A DNA stretch of 64,000 nt from Pararhodobacter aggregans (GCF_003075525.1 NZ_QDDR01000004.1:124001-188000); one strand, 5' to 3'; positions 17,375 to 26,655 are shown, counted from the stretch's first letter. Numbers and translations: made by a program. The notes: generated from the letters alone by a model not told the origin.

Positions 17375-18121
17375 TCAGGGGTTGGGGGATTGCCTCGGCG
17401 CGCGCGCCGAGAGGCCTTCGATCAGCAGATCGAGCAGAAAGTCAAAGCTGCTGGCGTAAGAGACGTGTTTGCCGTTCTCCCAGCGCAGAACGAAGATCCG
17501 GTTCATGAAATCGGGCAGTACGGCATGGGTGAAGGGGAAGCGGTCGGCGTCGATCTCGGCCACGCGCCGGGCAAAGAGGGCCTCCCATTCGTTGGCCTTG
17601 TCATCGGGGGCCGGTGCGAATTCCATCGTCACGAAGCCGCAGAGGCCGCCGATCAGCGCGTTGAACGCATCGCGCAGGGCGGAACCGCGATAACCCGCGT
17701 CATGCAGCGCGGTCAGCACCGCCTCGACCAGGGCGAGGTTGGCGACGCCGTTCGATTTCAGCTGCGCCCCGAGCAGGGGGGCGACATTGGCGTGGTCGCT
17801 GACGGCATCGCGGTAGGACAGGAACACCGTCCGCAGCCGGTCCTGCCAGGGCTTGTCGCGTGGCAGGCTCTGGCTGACCGCGGCGGTGAACCGCGCGGCG
17901 ATCTCGCCGAACAGGTCCTCCTTGGTGCCGCCCACGTGCCAGTAGATGTTGTTCGGCGACACTCCCAGCGCCCGCGCCAACTCGCGCATCGAGAAGGCAT
18001 GCAGGCCCTTCTCGTCGATCTGCGCGATGGCGACATCGACGATCCGTTCCTTGGTCAGTCCGACCGAGGCGGCGCGCCCGCGCAGCCTGCCGTTCTTACT
18101 CTGTGCTGTTGCGTCGCTCAT
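17375..18121 (-). CDS. TetR-family transcriptional regulator
   Basis: A 248-residue repressor with its helix-turn-helix near residues 36-60 (HAFSMRELARALGVSPNNIYWHVGG) and a helical ligand domain. I take the ATG at 18121; a GTG at 18127 and a TTG at 18139 are in frame and the GGGGTGGAG sequence directly before the ATG makes the choice uncertain. It is 31 bases upstream of ridA on the same strand and divergent from the TRAP genes at 18289, so it probably governs both. It is a paralogue of the TetR protein at 4431-5159, and both sit beside a TRAP importer and an aminotransferase. Confidence 0.87.
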   Translation of the reverse strand: MSDATAQSKNGRLRGRAASVGLTKERIVDVAIAQIDEKGLHAFSMRELARALGVSPNNIYWHVGGTKEDLFGEIAARFTAAVSQSLPRDKPWQDRLRTVFLSYRDAVSDHANVAPLLGAQLKSNGVANLALVEAVLTALHDAGYRGSALRDAFNALIGGLCGFVTMEFAPAPDDKANEWEALFARRVAEIDADRFPFTHAVLPDFMNRIFVLRWENGKHVSYASSFDFLLDLLIEGLSARAPRQSPNP

Positions 18122-18288
18122 CTCCACCCCGATGCACAATTACTGGGCATTTTCGAATTATTTCTTGCCAAGGGGCGCTTTCTCCATTCAGTTATAGAAC
18201 ACTGTGCAATTGAAAGATCAACAGAACTCGACACCCGCCGGCGCGATTTTTTCGTCAGCGCCGCCCAAGCAAAACGATAGGGAGCCAA
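18122..18288. promoter_or_regulatory. Divergent promoter region between tetR and TRAP operon
   Basis: An AT-rich 167-base gap. It contains the near-palindrome GTTATAGAAC at about 18193-18202 and ATGCACAATTACTG / CACTGTGCAATTG partial repeats around it, which are candidate TetR sites. The copies are imperfect and unlike the clean array at 5238. A ribosome site GGGAG precedes the GTG start of dctM at 18289. Confidence 0.35.
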
Positions 18289-19575
18289 GTGGCCGCACTT
18301 CCGATCCTTCTTTTGTCGACCGCCCTCCTGTTCGGAGGCGCGGTGCTGGCGCATCTGATCGGGGCCGCTTCGGTCCTGTCCTTCTTCGCCGCTGACCGGG
18401 CGCGGTTCCTGGCCGCAGCGCCCCAGCGCATCATCGCCCATATCGACCTGTTCTCGATCATGTCGATGCCGCTCTTCATCCTTGCGGGCGAGATCATGAA
18501 CCGCGCCGGCGTGACCCGGGCGCTGATCGACCTGGCGATGGCGCTCATGGCGCGGCTCAAAGGGGGGCTGGGGCATGTGAACATCCTGACGTCGGTCTTC
18601 TTCGCGGGCATTTCGGGTTCTGCCATGGCCGATGCCGCCTCGGTATCAAACACGCTGGTCCCGGCCATGCGCAAGGCGGGCTATACCTCCAGCTATGCCG
18701 GGGCCATCACCGCGGCCTCGTCGGTGATCGGGCCGATCATCCCGCCCTCGATCATCATGATCTTCTACGGCGCGCTGATGAACACCTCGGTGGCGGCGCT
18801 GTTCATCGCCGGGATCGTGCCCGGGCTGGTGATGGCCGCCGCGCTGTTCGGCGCGAATGCCTGGATGGCGCATCGCCACAACCACCCCACGGGTGAGCGG
18901 GTGCCCCCGCGCGAGATCCTGCGCCGCTTCGTCTATGCCCTGCCGGCGACGGTCATTCCGGTCATCATCCTGTCCGGCATCGTCTTCGGCATCATGACCC
19001 CGACCGAGGCGGCGGGCGTGGCGGTCTGCTGCGCCATCCTCGCGGGCGTGATCTATGGCCAGATGTCGCTCCGCAAGCTGATCGAAAGCCTTGAGCGGAC
19101 CGCGGTGCTGTCGGGCTCGATCTTCATCCTGCTGTCGGCGGTGGCGATCTTCGGCTATCTCGCCGGGCTCGAACAGATCCCGTCGCGGCTGGCCGAACAA
19201 CTGATCGGACTGGGCTTTGACGGCTGGAAATATCTGCTGCTGCTGAACCTCGTGTTCCTGGTGGCGGGCATGTTCCTCGAGGTGCCGGTGGCGCTGGCGC
19301 TGCTGGTGCCGCTGCTGGTGCCCACCGGGATCGAGATGGGGGCGGATCCGGTGCATCTGGGCATCGTCATCATCGTAAACCTGACGCTGGGGATCGTCAC
19401 GCCGCCCTTCGGCGCCGCCCTGCTGGTCGTCTCGGCGGTGTCGGGCACGCCTTACTGGTCGATCGCCCGGGCGGCTGCGCCCTTCTTGCTGGTGCAGCTG
19501 GGCGTGCTGATGCTGCTGACCTTCGTGCCCGAGATCAGCCTGTTCCTGCCGCGCCTCTCCGGCTTCGTGAATTGA
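18289..19575 (+). CDS. TRAP transporter large permease (DctM)
   Basis: A 428-residue large permease with the usual helix pattern, including MSMPLFILAGEIMNRAG, SSVIGPIIPPSIIMIFYG, and LTLGIVTPPFGAALLVV at the C-terminal hairpin. It begins with GTG at 18289 after GGGAG. The gene order here is M-Q-P, opposite to the TRAP set at 6805-9623. It is divergent from the tetR-ridA-dadA operon, so it may import the D-amino acid or N-acyl-D-amino acid consumed there. That assignment rests on position alone. Confidence 0.94.
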   Translation: MAALPILLLSTALLFGGAVLAHLIGAASVLSFFAADRARFLAAAPQRIIAHIDLFSIMSMPLFILAGEIMNRAGVTRALIDLAMALMARLKGGLGHVNILTSVFFAGISGSAMADAASVSNTLVPAMRKAGYTSSYAGAITAASSVIGPIIPPSIIMIFYGALMNTSVAALFIAGIVPGLVMAAALFGANAWMAHRHNHPTGERVPPREILRRFVYALPATVIPVIILSGIVFGIMTPTEAAGVAVCCAILAGVIYGQMSLRKLIESLERTAVLSGSIFILLSAVAIFGYLAGLEQIPSRLAEQLIGLGFDGWKYLLLLNLVFLVAGMFLEVPVALALLVPLLVPTGIEMGADPVHLGIVIIVNLTLGIVTPPFGAALLVVSAVSGTPYWSIARAAAPFLLVQLGVLMLLTFVPEISLFLPRLSGFVN

Positions 19576-19585
19576 GGGTCCGACC

Positions 19586-20152
19586 ATGAACACCGTGCTC
19601 GCTTCCGATTCCCTCCTCGCTCGTCTGGCCGACCGCGTCTACGCCGTGTCCGAAGCGGTGAACTGGCTGGCCCGACGGGCCGCAGGCCTCTTCTTCCTGG
19701 GCATGCTGGCGACGATGATGCTGCAGGTCATCGCCCGCTACGCCTTTGCCGCCCCGCCCTTCTGGACCGAGGAGCTGGCGCGCTGGCTCATGGTCTGGGG
19801 CGGGCTGCTGGGGGCGTCCTGCGCCTTTCACACCCATGCCGACCCGGCGATGGTGCATCCCCCCGTCGGCGTGACCTGGCGGCTGAAGCTGCAGGCGGTC
19901 TCGCGCTTCATCGCCTCGTGGCTCTTCTTCCTGCCGGTGCTGTGGTTCACCTATCCGTTCTTCCTGCGCCAGATCGGCCGCACCTCGGAGGGGCTGGAAG
20001 TCTCCACCGCCTGGATGGCCGCGGCGCTTCCGGTCGCCCTGATCCTGATCCTGTTCCATGGCGTCGCGGGATTGGGCGCCCTGGTGTCGCCCCGCGTGCT
20101 CGCCCGCGAAACCGACTACGCCACCCAATTCTCTTCTCACACCACGGAGTAA
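19586..20152 (+). CDS. TRAP transporter small permease (DctQ)
   Basis: A 188-residue small permease, slightly longer than average because of its extended N-terminus. Helices are visible at GLFFLGMLATMMLQVIA, LMVWGGLLGASCAF, SWLFFLPVLWFTYPFFL and MAAALPVALILILFHGVAG. The loop carries the typical ARYAFAAPPFWTEELARW segment. It sits 10 bases after dctM and three bases before dctP. Confidence 0.92.
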   Translation: MNTVLASDSLLARLADRVYAVSEAVNWLARRAAGLFFLGMLATMMLQVIARYAFAAPPFWTEELARWLMVWGGLLGASCAFHTHADPAMVHPPVGVTWRLKLQAVSRFIASWLFFLPVLWFTYPFFLRQIGRTSEGLEVSTAWMAAALPVALILILFHGVAGLGALVSPRVLARETDYATQFSSHTTE

Positions 20153-20155
20153 CGC

Positions 20156-21151
20156 ATGACCCTTGCCTTCCGCCCCCTCTCTGCCGCTGCGCTGGCCCTT
20201 GTCCTGGCCGCCCCGGTTCACGCCCAATCCGTCGCCATCGCCCTGGATTCCACCCCGGACCGCGAGACGCAGGGCAGCTATCGCTACGTCGATACCCTGG
20301 TCTCGACCCTGCGCGACATGGGCTGGGAGACCGAACTCTTCCCCCGCGACGCGATCGGCGGCGAGGACGAGCGTCTGGACCAGATCCGGGCCGGGATCCT
20401 CGACATGTCGATGTCGAACTACGCCGTGACCTATCAGTTCGTGCCCGAAATGCGGGTCATGCAGCTGCCCTATACCTTCGCCAACTCGCGCCACGTCTTC
20501 GATTTCTTCACCGAAAGCGACTACCTCGACAGCGTGAACGAGCAGCTGGCGGCCGAAGGCATGCATGTGCTGGCCATCGTGCCCACGGGCGGCATGCTGG
20601 GCATCTTCAACAACCAGAAGGAAGTCCGCTCGGTCAGCGACATGCAGGGCCTGCGGATGCGCGCGCTCGATGCCAACCAGCTGGAAATGTTCCGCATGAT
20701 GGGCGCCGACGGCGTGGTGATCCCGTTCTCGGAGGTGCCGAACGCGCTGCAGACCGGCATCGCCAACGGCTACGTCAACGCCTCGGTGGTGCCGCTGGCC
20801 TTCGGTCAGGGTGATCTGTTCACCAACTTCACCGATGCCCGCGTCATCATCTCGGCCCGGGTCGCGCTGGCCTCGACCGCCTGGTGGGAGGCGCTCTCGG
20901 ACGAGCAGCGCGCCCAGGTCGAGGAAGCCTCGCTCACCGCGTTGCAGGATGTCTTCGACTGGGTCGATGTCACGCAGGAGCAATCGCTGGAGGCGCTTGA
21001 TGCCGCCGGGATCGCCGTCTACCGGCCGACCGACGAAGAGCTTGCGACGTTCCGCGAGGCGACGGCCGATATGGCCGATCTGCTCGAGGGCGTTGACGCC
21101 GCCCGGATCGCGGAACTCCGCGCCATGGTCGCCGAGCATCAGCCGGAATAA
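20156..21151 (+). CDS. TRAP transporter substrate-binding protein (DctP family)
   Basis: A 331-residue periplasmic receptor. The signal peptide (PLSAAALALVLAAPVHAQS) ends near VHA/QS. The core shows MGWETELFPRDAIGGEDERL, a divergent form of the receptor's first lobe, and DMQGLRMRALDANQ, the usual ligand-arginine region (DMxGLKxR). The start has a GGAG site in the dctQ tail. The gene ends just before a rho-independent terminator at 21178, which closes the M-Q-P operon. Confidence 0.92.
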   Translation: MTLAFRPLSAAALALVLAAPVHAQSVAIALDSTPDRETQGSYRYVDTLVSTLRDMGWETELFPRDAIGGEDERLDQIRAGILDMSMSNYAVTYQFVPEMRVMQLPYTFANSRHVFDFFTESDYLDSVNEQLAAEGMHVLAIVPTGGMLGIFNNQKEVRSVSDMQGLRMRALDANQLEMFRMMGADGVVIPFSEVPNALQTGIANGYVNASVVPLAFGQGDLFTNFTDARVIISARVALASTAWWEALSDEQRAQVEEASLTALQDVFDWVDVTQEQSLEALDAAGIAVYRPTDEELATFREATADMADLLEGVDAARIAELRAMVAEHQPE

Positions 21152-21177
21152 TCCCGGACGCATCCAGAAGAGAGGCA

Positions 21178-21204
21178 GGGCGCCGTCAACCGGCGCCCTT
21201 TCTT
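21178..21204 (+). terminator. Rho-independent terminator after TRAP MQP operon
   Basis: Stem GGGCGCCG / CGGCGCCC with a short TCAAC loop, followed by TTTCTTC. It is 27 bases after the dctP stop and before the convergent amidase gene. This is one of the few hairpins here with a T-rich tail on its coding strand. Confidence 0.8.
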
Positions 21205-21226
21205 CATGGACGGGGCAGGGGGGGCG

Positions 21227-22732
21227 TCAGAAGCTCAGGAAACCCGGGGCTTCCGACAGCGGCCTGGCGGCCTTGAGAGCCGCCAGATCGGGGGCTTTCG
21301 ACGCAAGATCCGGGATCGTGCTGACAATCGCCTCGATCTCGGCCGCGACCGCCAGCACCGCGCGGTCGGCATTGCGCCGCCCGACGATCTGCAAGCCGAA
21401 AGGCATGCCGTTGGCATCGAACCCGCAAGGCACGGTGATCGACGGATGCCCCGCCAGGGTCGAGGCATAGGCCAGTGCCAGCCAGTGGTAATAGCTTTGC
21501 GTCGCCACCCCGTCGATCTCGGCCGGGTAGAGTTCATGCCAGTCGCGGGGGCTGACCGTGACGGCCGGCGACAGGATCACGTCCCAATCCTGGAACCAGG
21601 CCTGCCAACGGTGGTAATAGGCGGTCTGGTCGGTGAAGGCGGCGGCGAAATCGTCGGCGCCATAGCCGCGCCCCTCGATCACGTTGTCGCGCACGTTGGG
21701 GCCGATCTTGTCGGGGTGGTTGTCGAAACGTGCGCCATGGGTCGACACGAACAGCAGCCCGCGCAGCACGGCGAAGATGCGGTCCGCACCCGAGCAATCG
21801 GGCGAGGCCTCGTCAACCCGGCCCATGAAGGGCGCGAGCGCCGCCAGTACCTTGCGGAACTGGTCGCGCACGATGCCTTCGGTCGGGGTGAAGCCGAAAT
21901 CCTCGGTCGTGGCGATGCGCAGGCCGGTCAGGTCGACCGGCGGCAGGTCCGCAAAGCCGCTGGCGTCCCAGGCGGTGCGCCCGCCGACCACGGCGGTGAA
22001 GGGATCGCGACCGTCGGGGCGCGAGATGACCGACAGCATGAGCCCCGCGTCAGCCACGGTGCGCGCCATCGGACCCGCGCTCGACAGCGGCACCAGCCCG
22101 ATGCCGCGGGTGTCGCCCGGCACCACGCCGGGGCTGGGGCGGAACCCCACCACGCCGCAATAGGCCGCAGGGTTCCGCAGCGAGCCGCCGGTGTCCGAGC
22201 CGGTGGCGAGGGGCGCATAGCCGCAGGCCAGCGCCACTGCCGAGCCGCCCGAGGATCCGGCGCAGCTGCGGGTCAGGTCATAGGGATTGGCAGTCGCGCC
22301 ATAGACGCGGTTGCGGGTGTTGCCGCCCGCGCTCCATTCGGGATTGTTGGTCTTGCCCATCGGGATCGCCCCCGCACCGCGCATGGCCGCGACCAGGGCA
22401 TCGTCCTTGGTGGCAATGTTGTTCACGAACAATTCCGACCCGAAGGTCGTGGGCAGGCCCTTCACGTCGAGCATGTCCTTCACGCCGAAGGGCAGGCCGT
22501 GCAGCGGACCCAGGGCCTCGCCCCGCGCCTGTGCCTCGTCAGCGGCGAGCGCCGCGGCCTGCACCCCGTCGAAATCGCGCGCGACCAGCGCGTTGACCGC
22601 GTGATCCACGTCCTGCACCCGCGCGATGCAGGCTTCGGCCAGCTCCCGTGCGCTCAGCGTCCTGCGCGCGATGGCCCGCCGGGCCTCGGTCGCGGAAAGA
22701 TCGGCGGGATTGCTGGCGTCTGGTTTCTTCAT
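21227..22732 (-). CDS. Amidase signature family enzyme
   Basis: Ser-cisSer-Lys amide hydrolase of 501 residues. With the MKK start at 22732 the catalytic residues fall at Lys85 (PFGVKDML), cis-Ser160 (AGSSGGS) and nucleophile Ser184 (GSDTGGSLRNPA). This ATG has GGAG seven bases upstream; an ATG four codons earlier lacks one. It is divergent from the gntR gene at 22977 with a palindromic site between them, and is convergent with the TRAP MQP operon. The substrate is unknown, as family members cleave fatty amides, aryl amides, and acetamide-like compounds. Confidence 0.92.
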   Translation of the reverse strand: MKKPDASNPADLSATEARRAIARRTLSARELAEACIARVQDVDHAVNALVARDFDGVQAAALAADEAQARGEALGPLHGLPFGVKDMLDVKGLPTTFGSELFVNNIATKDDALVAAMRGAGAIPMGKTNNPEWSAGGNTRNRVYGATANPYDLTRSCAGSSGGSAVALACGYAPLATGSDTGGSLRNPAAYCGVVGFRPSPGVVPGDTRGIGLVPLSSAGPMARTVADAGLMLSVISRPDGRDPFTAVVGGRTAWDASGFADLPPVDLTGLRIATTEDFGFTPTEGIVRDQFRKVLAALAPFMGRVDEASPDCSGADRIFAVLRGLLFVSTHGARFDNHPDKIGPNVRDNVIEGRGYGADDFAAAFTDQTAYYHRWQAWFQDWDVILSPAVTVSPRDWHELYPAEIDGVATQSYYHWLALAYASTLAGHPSITVPCGFDANGMPFGLQIVGRRNADRAVLAVAAEIEAIVSTIPDLASKAPDLAALKAARPLSEAPGFLSF

Positions 22733-22923
22733 CTGTCGCTCCATGACTTCGCCTCAGGGAGGCGGGCGCACCCTTCCGCCAGGCGGCATCCGGCATCGGA
22801 ACCTCGGGTGACATTTCGACCGCGATCCGGCTCCGGATTGCCTGTCCGCAGGCCAAGGGACCTGTATCCGCTGGCGAAGGCGAACAAGGACTTCTAGCAA
22901 GAATTGCACTCTGTGCAAGCGAT

Positions 22924-22935
22924 ATTGTATACAAT
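22924..22935. promoter_or_regulatory. Probable GntR/FCD operator
   Basis: Perfect 12-base palindrome ATTGTATACAAT, 42 bases upstream of the gntR start. Its core TTGTATACAA fits the GT-N-AC type recognised by FadR-subgroup regulators. It lies in the amidase-gntR divergent region, so it probably controls both. Confidence 0.65.
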
Positions 22936-22976
22936 AATCTGGGCAGCGCTGCGCGTTTTTCAGGCAGGAAGAAAAG

Positions 22977-23648
22977 ATGGTGCGCGATCACGTCGACCAT
23001 ATCGAGACGACGCTTCAGGACGCCATCCTCGACGGGCGTTACGCCGATGGCGAGCGGTTGGACGAGACGCGGCTGGCGGAGCAATTCGGCGTCTCGCGCA
23101 CCCCGGTGCGGGAGGCTCTGCGCCGCCTTGCCGCCACCGGGCTGGCGCGCCAGCATGCCAATCGGGGGACTTTTGTCCGGCAACCCGGGCCGCTCGACCT
23201 GTACGAGATGTTCCAGGTCATGGCCCGGCTCGAAGCCTTCTGTGCCGAACTGGCCTGCGCCCGGGTCGCGCCGTCGGCCATCGCCGCCCTGCGCGCGCTG
23301 AACGACGCCTGCGCCGCCGCGGCGACCCAGGGGGATGTCGACCGCTACTATGGCGCGAACGAGGCTTTCCACCAGCGGATCTATGCGGAAAGCGGCAACG
23401 ACTTTCTGGCCGAGACCTGTCAGACCCTGCAAAGGCGGCTGCGCCCCTATCGGCGGACGCAGCTGCGGACGCCGGGGCGGCTGGCGCAATCGCTGGCCGA
23501 ACACGCGCAGGTCATTGATGCCATCGAGGCGCGCCAGCCCCGGAAGGCCAGCGCGCTGTTGCGGGATCATGTGTCCGTGCAAGGCGAGCGGTTTCACCGC
23601 CTGATGAGCCATTGGCGCGCGCGCGAGGGACAGGGCGCTTCCGGCTGA
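22977..23648 (+). CDS. GntR-family regulator, FCD (FadR) subgroup
   Basis: A 223-residue regulator: an N-terminal winged helix (GERLDETRLAEQFGVSRTPVREALRRLAATG) and a C-terminal helical FCD domain with metal or ligand contacts in YYGANEAFHQRIYAESGN and LAEHAQVIDAIEARQPRKAS. The ATG at 22977 follows GGAAG. It is divergent from the amidase gene, which it most likely controls through the palindrome at 22924-22935. It converges with the TAXI-TRAP operon, 32 bases stop to stop. Confidence 0.9.
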   Translation: MVRDHVDHIETTLQDAILDGRYADGERLDETRLAEQFGVSRTPVREALRRLAATGLARQHANRGTFVRQPGPLDLYEMFQVMARLEAFCAELACARVAPSAIAALRALNDACAAAATQGDVDRYYGANEAFHQRIYAESGNDFLAETCQTLQRRLRPYRRTQLRTPGRLAQSLAEHAQVIDAIEARQPRKASALLRDHVSVQGERFHRLMSHWRAREGQGASG

Positions 23649-23680
23649 GGGGCGGACCGCAGCCCGCTCCTCACGCGGGC

Positions 23681-25576
23681 TCACAAGGCGATGGCGCGCT
23701 CCTGGGCGATGCCGCGGCGGGCCAGAACATAGACGCAGACCACCATCGCCCAGCCGCAGCCAAAGCCCACGCCCCACGGCAGCGAGCCCGTAGGCGCGAT
23801 GACCGCGACCAGCCCTGCGGCGCCGATGAGGACCCGCGCCAGAGGCCCGAGCGAGCGGCCGCACCAGCCGGCAAAGGCGATGGCCCAGAGCGTGGTCGAG
23901 GCGAGCATCGCGGCGGCCCCGGCGGCGATCTGGGGCGCCGTGCCCTCCCACAGGATCGCCGGGTCGAAGACGAAACTGAAGGGCACGAAGAAGGCCACAA
24001 GGCTGAGGCCGAAGGCGGACCAGCTGGTCTTCATCACCGGCGCATCGCCCACCGCTGCGGCCGCGAAGGAGGCCAGCGCCACCGGCGGTGTCACCATCGA
24101 CAGCACGCAATAGTAGAAGATGAAGAAATGCGCGGCCAGCGGCTCGACACCCAGGTTCTGGATCGCCGGCACGAAGAGGACCGCGCCGATGATATAGGCG
24201 GCGACCGTCGGCAGCCCCATGCCCATGATGATGCAGCCGACCATGGCCAGCGCCAGCGACAGGAAGATGGACCCCTCGGCCAGCGTGACCAGCGAACCCG
24301 CGAACTTGAGCGCCAGGTTCGATTGCACGGCGACCGCGATCACCAGACCGATCGAGGCGATGGGCACGGCAACCTCGGCCGCCTGCCGCGGGGCCTCGCG
24401 CAGGCCCTCGACCAGTGCCGACCAGCCGATCCAGGTGTTGCGGCGCAGGAAGGGCACGATGAAGCAGCTGACCGAGGCGATGACGGCGGAATAGGCCGCC
24501 GAATAGCCCCAGACCAGCGCGCCGATCAGGATCAGGGGCGGCAGCAGCAGATGCAGGCGCGGCAGGATCGGATCGACGGCCGCAACCTCGGCCGCGGTCA
24601 TGGCCCGCACATTGTCGCGCCGGGCCGTCAGGTCGACGACCAGCAGCAGCGCCAGATAGAAGGCGACCGCCGGGATCAGCCCCGCCAGCGCGACCCGCGC
24701 ATAGGGGACGTTCAACATCTCGGCCATGATGAAGGCGGCAACGCCCATGATCGGCGGCATCAGCTGCCCGCCGGTCGAGGCGATGGCCTCGATCCCCGCG
24801 GCACGGTGGCCGGGGACGCCGGTGCGCTTCATCAGCGGGATGGTCAGGACGCCGGTCGAGACGACATTGGCCACCGCCGAGCCCGAGATCGAGCCCATCA
24901 GCGACGACGAGATGACGGCGGCCTTGGCCGTGCCGCCCGTTGCGCGGCCGGCAATGCGGATCGCCAGGTCGATGAACAGCTGCCCACCCCCCGCCGCCGC
25001 GTAGAAAGCGCCGAACAGGATGAAATAGAAGATGAAATTGACCGAGGTCGAGGTGGTGATGCCCAGCACCCCGGCCGTGGTCATGGTCGAAATCTCGATG
25101 GCGGCATCGAGGCCGAAGCCGCGGAACGACAGCCAGCCGGGCAGCAGGTTGCCCCAGAAGGCATAGGCGATGAACACCGCCAGCACGCCGACCAGGATCA
25201 TCCCCACCGCACGGCGCGCGCCCTCCAGCAGCAGCGCCACCAGCACCACCCCGGCCCAGAGGTCACGGTCGAAGACCGGCGAGACATTCTCCATCCGCGT
25301 GGTCAGGCGCTGGAAATCCAGCAGGTAATAGGCGCCGACCCCCAGCGTGGCGAGGATCAGCAGCCCGTCGATGGCGCGGCGCGCCCAGAGGGGCAGGGCC
25401 GGGGCGTTCAGGGGCTTGGTCAGGAAAAGCAGGACAAGCGCGAAGGTCAGATGGACCGGGCGTTCGAACAGGGGCTGTTGCGGGGTGAGCAGGATCCAGG
25501 CCTGAAAGGCCACGAAGGCCAGGCCGATCACGAAGGCCGGCGACAGAAGGGTCTTGCGAAACGCAGGGGCGGGCAT
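23681..25576 (-). CDS. TRAP transporter fused permease (4TM/12TM, DctQM fusion)
   Basis: Single 631-residue permease joining small and large TRAP subunits, as is usual in TAXI-type systems. The N-terminal quarter has the small-subunit helices (FVIGLAFVAFQAWILL, LTFALVLLFLT). The large part has GSISGSAVANVVSTGVLTIP, STGGQLMPPIMGVAAFI, IGLVIAVAVQSNLALKF and MGLPTVAAYIIGAVLFVPAI, all family marks. The ATG at 25576 has a GAGGAGGAG site. It is third in the dapA-taxi-permease operon, separated from the receptor gene by a strong hairpin. Confidence 0.94.
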   Translation of the reverse strand: MPAPAFRKTLLSPAFVIGLAFVAFQAWILLTPQQPLFERPVHLTFALVLLFLTKPLNAPALPLWARRAIDGLLILATLGVGAYYLLDFQRLTTRMENVSPVFDRDLWAGVVLVALLLEGARRAVGMILVGVLAVFIAYAFWGNLLPGWLSFRGFGLDAAIEISTMTTAGVLGITTSTSVNFIFYFILFGAFYAAAGGGQLFIDLAIRIAGRATGGTAKAAVISSSLMGSISGSAVANVVSTGVLTIPLMKRTGVPGHRAAGIEAIASTGGQLMPPIMGVAAFIMAEMLNVPYARVALAGLIPAVAFYLALLLVVDLTARRDNVRAMTAAEVAAVDPILPRLHLLLPPLILIGALVWGYSAAYSAVIASVSCFIVPFLRRNTWIGWSALVEGLREAPRQAAEVAVPIASIGLVIAVAVQSNLALKFAGSLVTLAEGSIFLSLALAMVGCIIMGMGLPTVAAYIIGAVLFVPAIQNLGVEPLAAHFFIFYYCVLSMVTPPVALASFAAAAVGDAPVMKTSWSAFGLSLVAFFVPFSFVFDPAILWEGTAPQIAAGAAAMLASTTLWAIAFAGWCGRSLGPLARVLIGAAGLVAVIAPTGSLPWGVGFGCGWAMVVCVYVLARRGIAQERAIAL

Positions 25577-25618
25577 CGGGGTCTCCTCCTCGGGACCGGG
25601 ACGACGGAACGGACGGAC

Positions 25619-25644
25619 GGGGCCTGCGCCGGAACGCAGGCCCC
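25619..25644 (-). other. Strong hairpin between TAXI receptor and fused permease genes
   Basis: Perfect ten-base arms GGGGCCTGCG and CGCAGGCCCC around CCGGAA, 10 bases past the receptor stop (minus strand). No T-run. It probably stabilises the receptor message or reduces read-through to the permease. Confidence 0.6.
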
Positions 25645-25653
25645 GGGGCAGGA

Positions 25654-26655
25654 TTACTGGATCCAGCCGCGTTCGCGGTAATACCGCTCGGCACCCGGAT
25701 GCAGCGGGATGCCGACATTCTCGGGGCGCCAGGCGTTTTCGGGCACGAAGGCGCGCCAGGCGGCATGCGCCTCGCCCATGGCGGCGGCGTTCTCGATCAC
25801 GGTGCGGGTGATCTGATAGGCGGTCTCGTCCGGCACCGAGGCATTGGCGATCAGCACCGTGCCCAGGTTCGCCCCGACGGTCGGCGCCTCCTGCCCCTCG
25901 AACCAGGGACCGAAGGTCCCGACGCCGAGGCCGTTGGCGGACAGTACCTCCATCGCCGCCTGGGGAATGTCGATGAAGCGCATCCCGGCGGTCAGCGTCA
26001 CCTCGGTGATGGTCGGATGGCCGCGCACGATGGTGTCGATGTAGATGTCCGCATCGCCGTTGCGCAGGATGTCGGGGATCTGCGGCGTGTCCACCTGCAC
26101 GATGTCGCCGCCATTCGCGCGAATTTCCTCGGCGTTGGTGCCGAGCGCCTGCAGGATCATCTCGGCCGCCGGAACGGCGCTGGAGCCTGCGGGCTTCAGC
26201 AGGATGCGGACCGGCTGGTCCGAGGCCAGGATCGCGGCCAGATCGGTGGTGCCGCGCGCCTCCAGGAAGGCCTGACGCGCCATGACGCCGATGTAGACAT
26301 CGTTGAGCCCGCCGACGAGCGCGCGGATATCGGGGGCCGAGGCGCCCTCGTAGACCGGCGCGCCCTCCATCGCCCAGACGGCGGTGGCGGTGTTGGACAG
26401 GGCGATTTCCGCCCGGCCGGCCTGTACGACCATCGGGTTGGCGACGCCGCCGCCCCGGGCCACCACCTCGACGGTATTGGCGCCGAGAATGGGCTCGATC
26501 ATCTGCTCCAGCGTGGCGGCGAAGACATACCACGAGGTCCCCTCGCGCATGGCGCCGATGCGGATCTCCTGCGCCGGGGCGACGGTGGCGCTGACGGCCA
26601 GTGCCGCCGCGCCGAAGGCCGCTTGGCGCAGCGCATTCGTGATGGTTTGAAACAT
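25654..26655 (-). CDS. TAXI family TRAP solute receptor
   Basis: A 333-residue periplasmic receptor of the TAXI type, which pairs with fused TRAP permeases. The signal peptide runs to about residue 29 (AAFGAAALAVSATVAPAQ). The mature protein starts EIRIGAMREGTSWYVFAATL and has VEVVARGGGVANPMVVQAGRAEIALSN, typical of TAXI receptors, and MRFIDIPQAAMEVL near the C-lobe. The ATG at 26655 follows GGGAGGAG. The gene is flanked on both sides by strong hairpins (26682-26706 and 25619-25644), suggesting higher expression than its neighbours. Confidence 0.93.
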   Translation of the reverse strand: MFQTITNALRQAAFGAAALAVSATVAPAQEIRIGAMREGTSWYVFAATLEQMIEPILGANTVEVVARGGGVANPMVVQAGRAEIALSNTATAVWAMEGAPVYEGASAPDIRALVGGLNDVYIGVMARQAFLEARGTTDLAAILASDQPVRILLKPAGSSAVPAAEMILQALGTNAEEIRANGGDIVQVDTPQIPDILRNGDADIYIDTIVRGHPTITEVTLTAGMRFIDIPQAAMEVLSANGLGVGTFGPWFEGQEAPTVGANLGTVLIANASVPDETAYQITRTVIENAAAMGEAHAAWRAFVPENAWRPENVGIPLHPGAERYYRERGWIQ

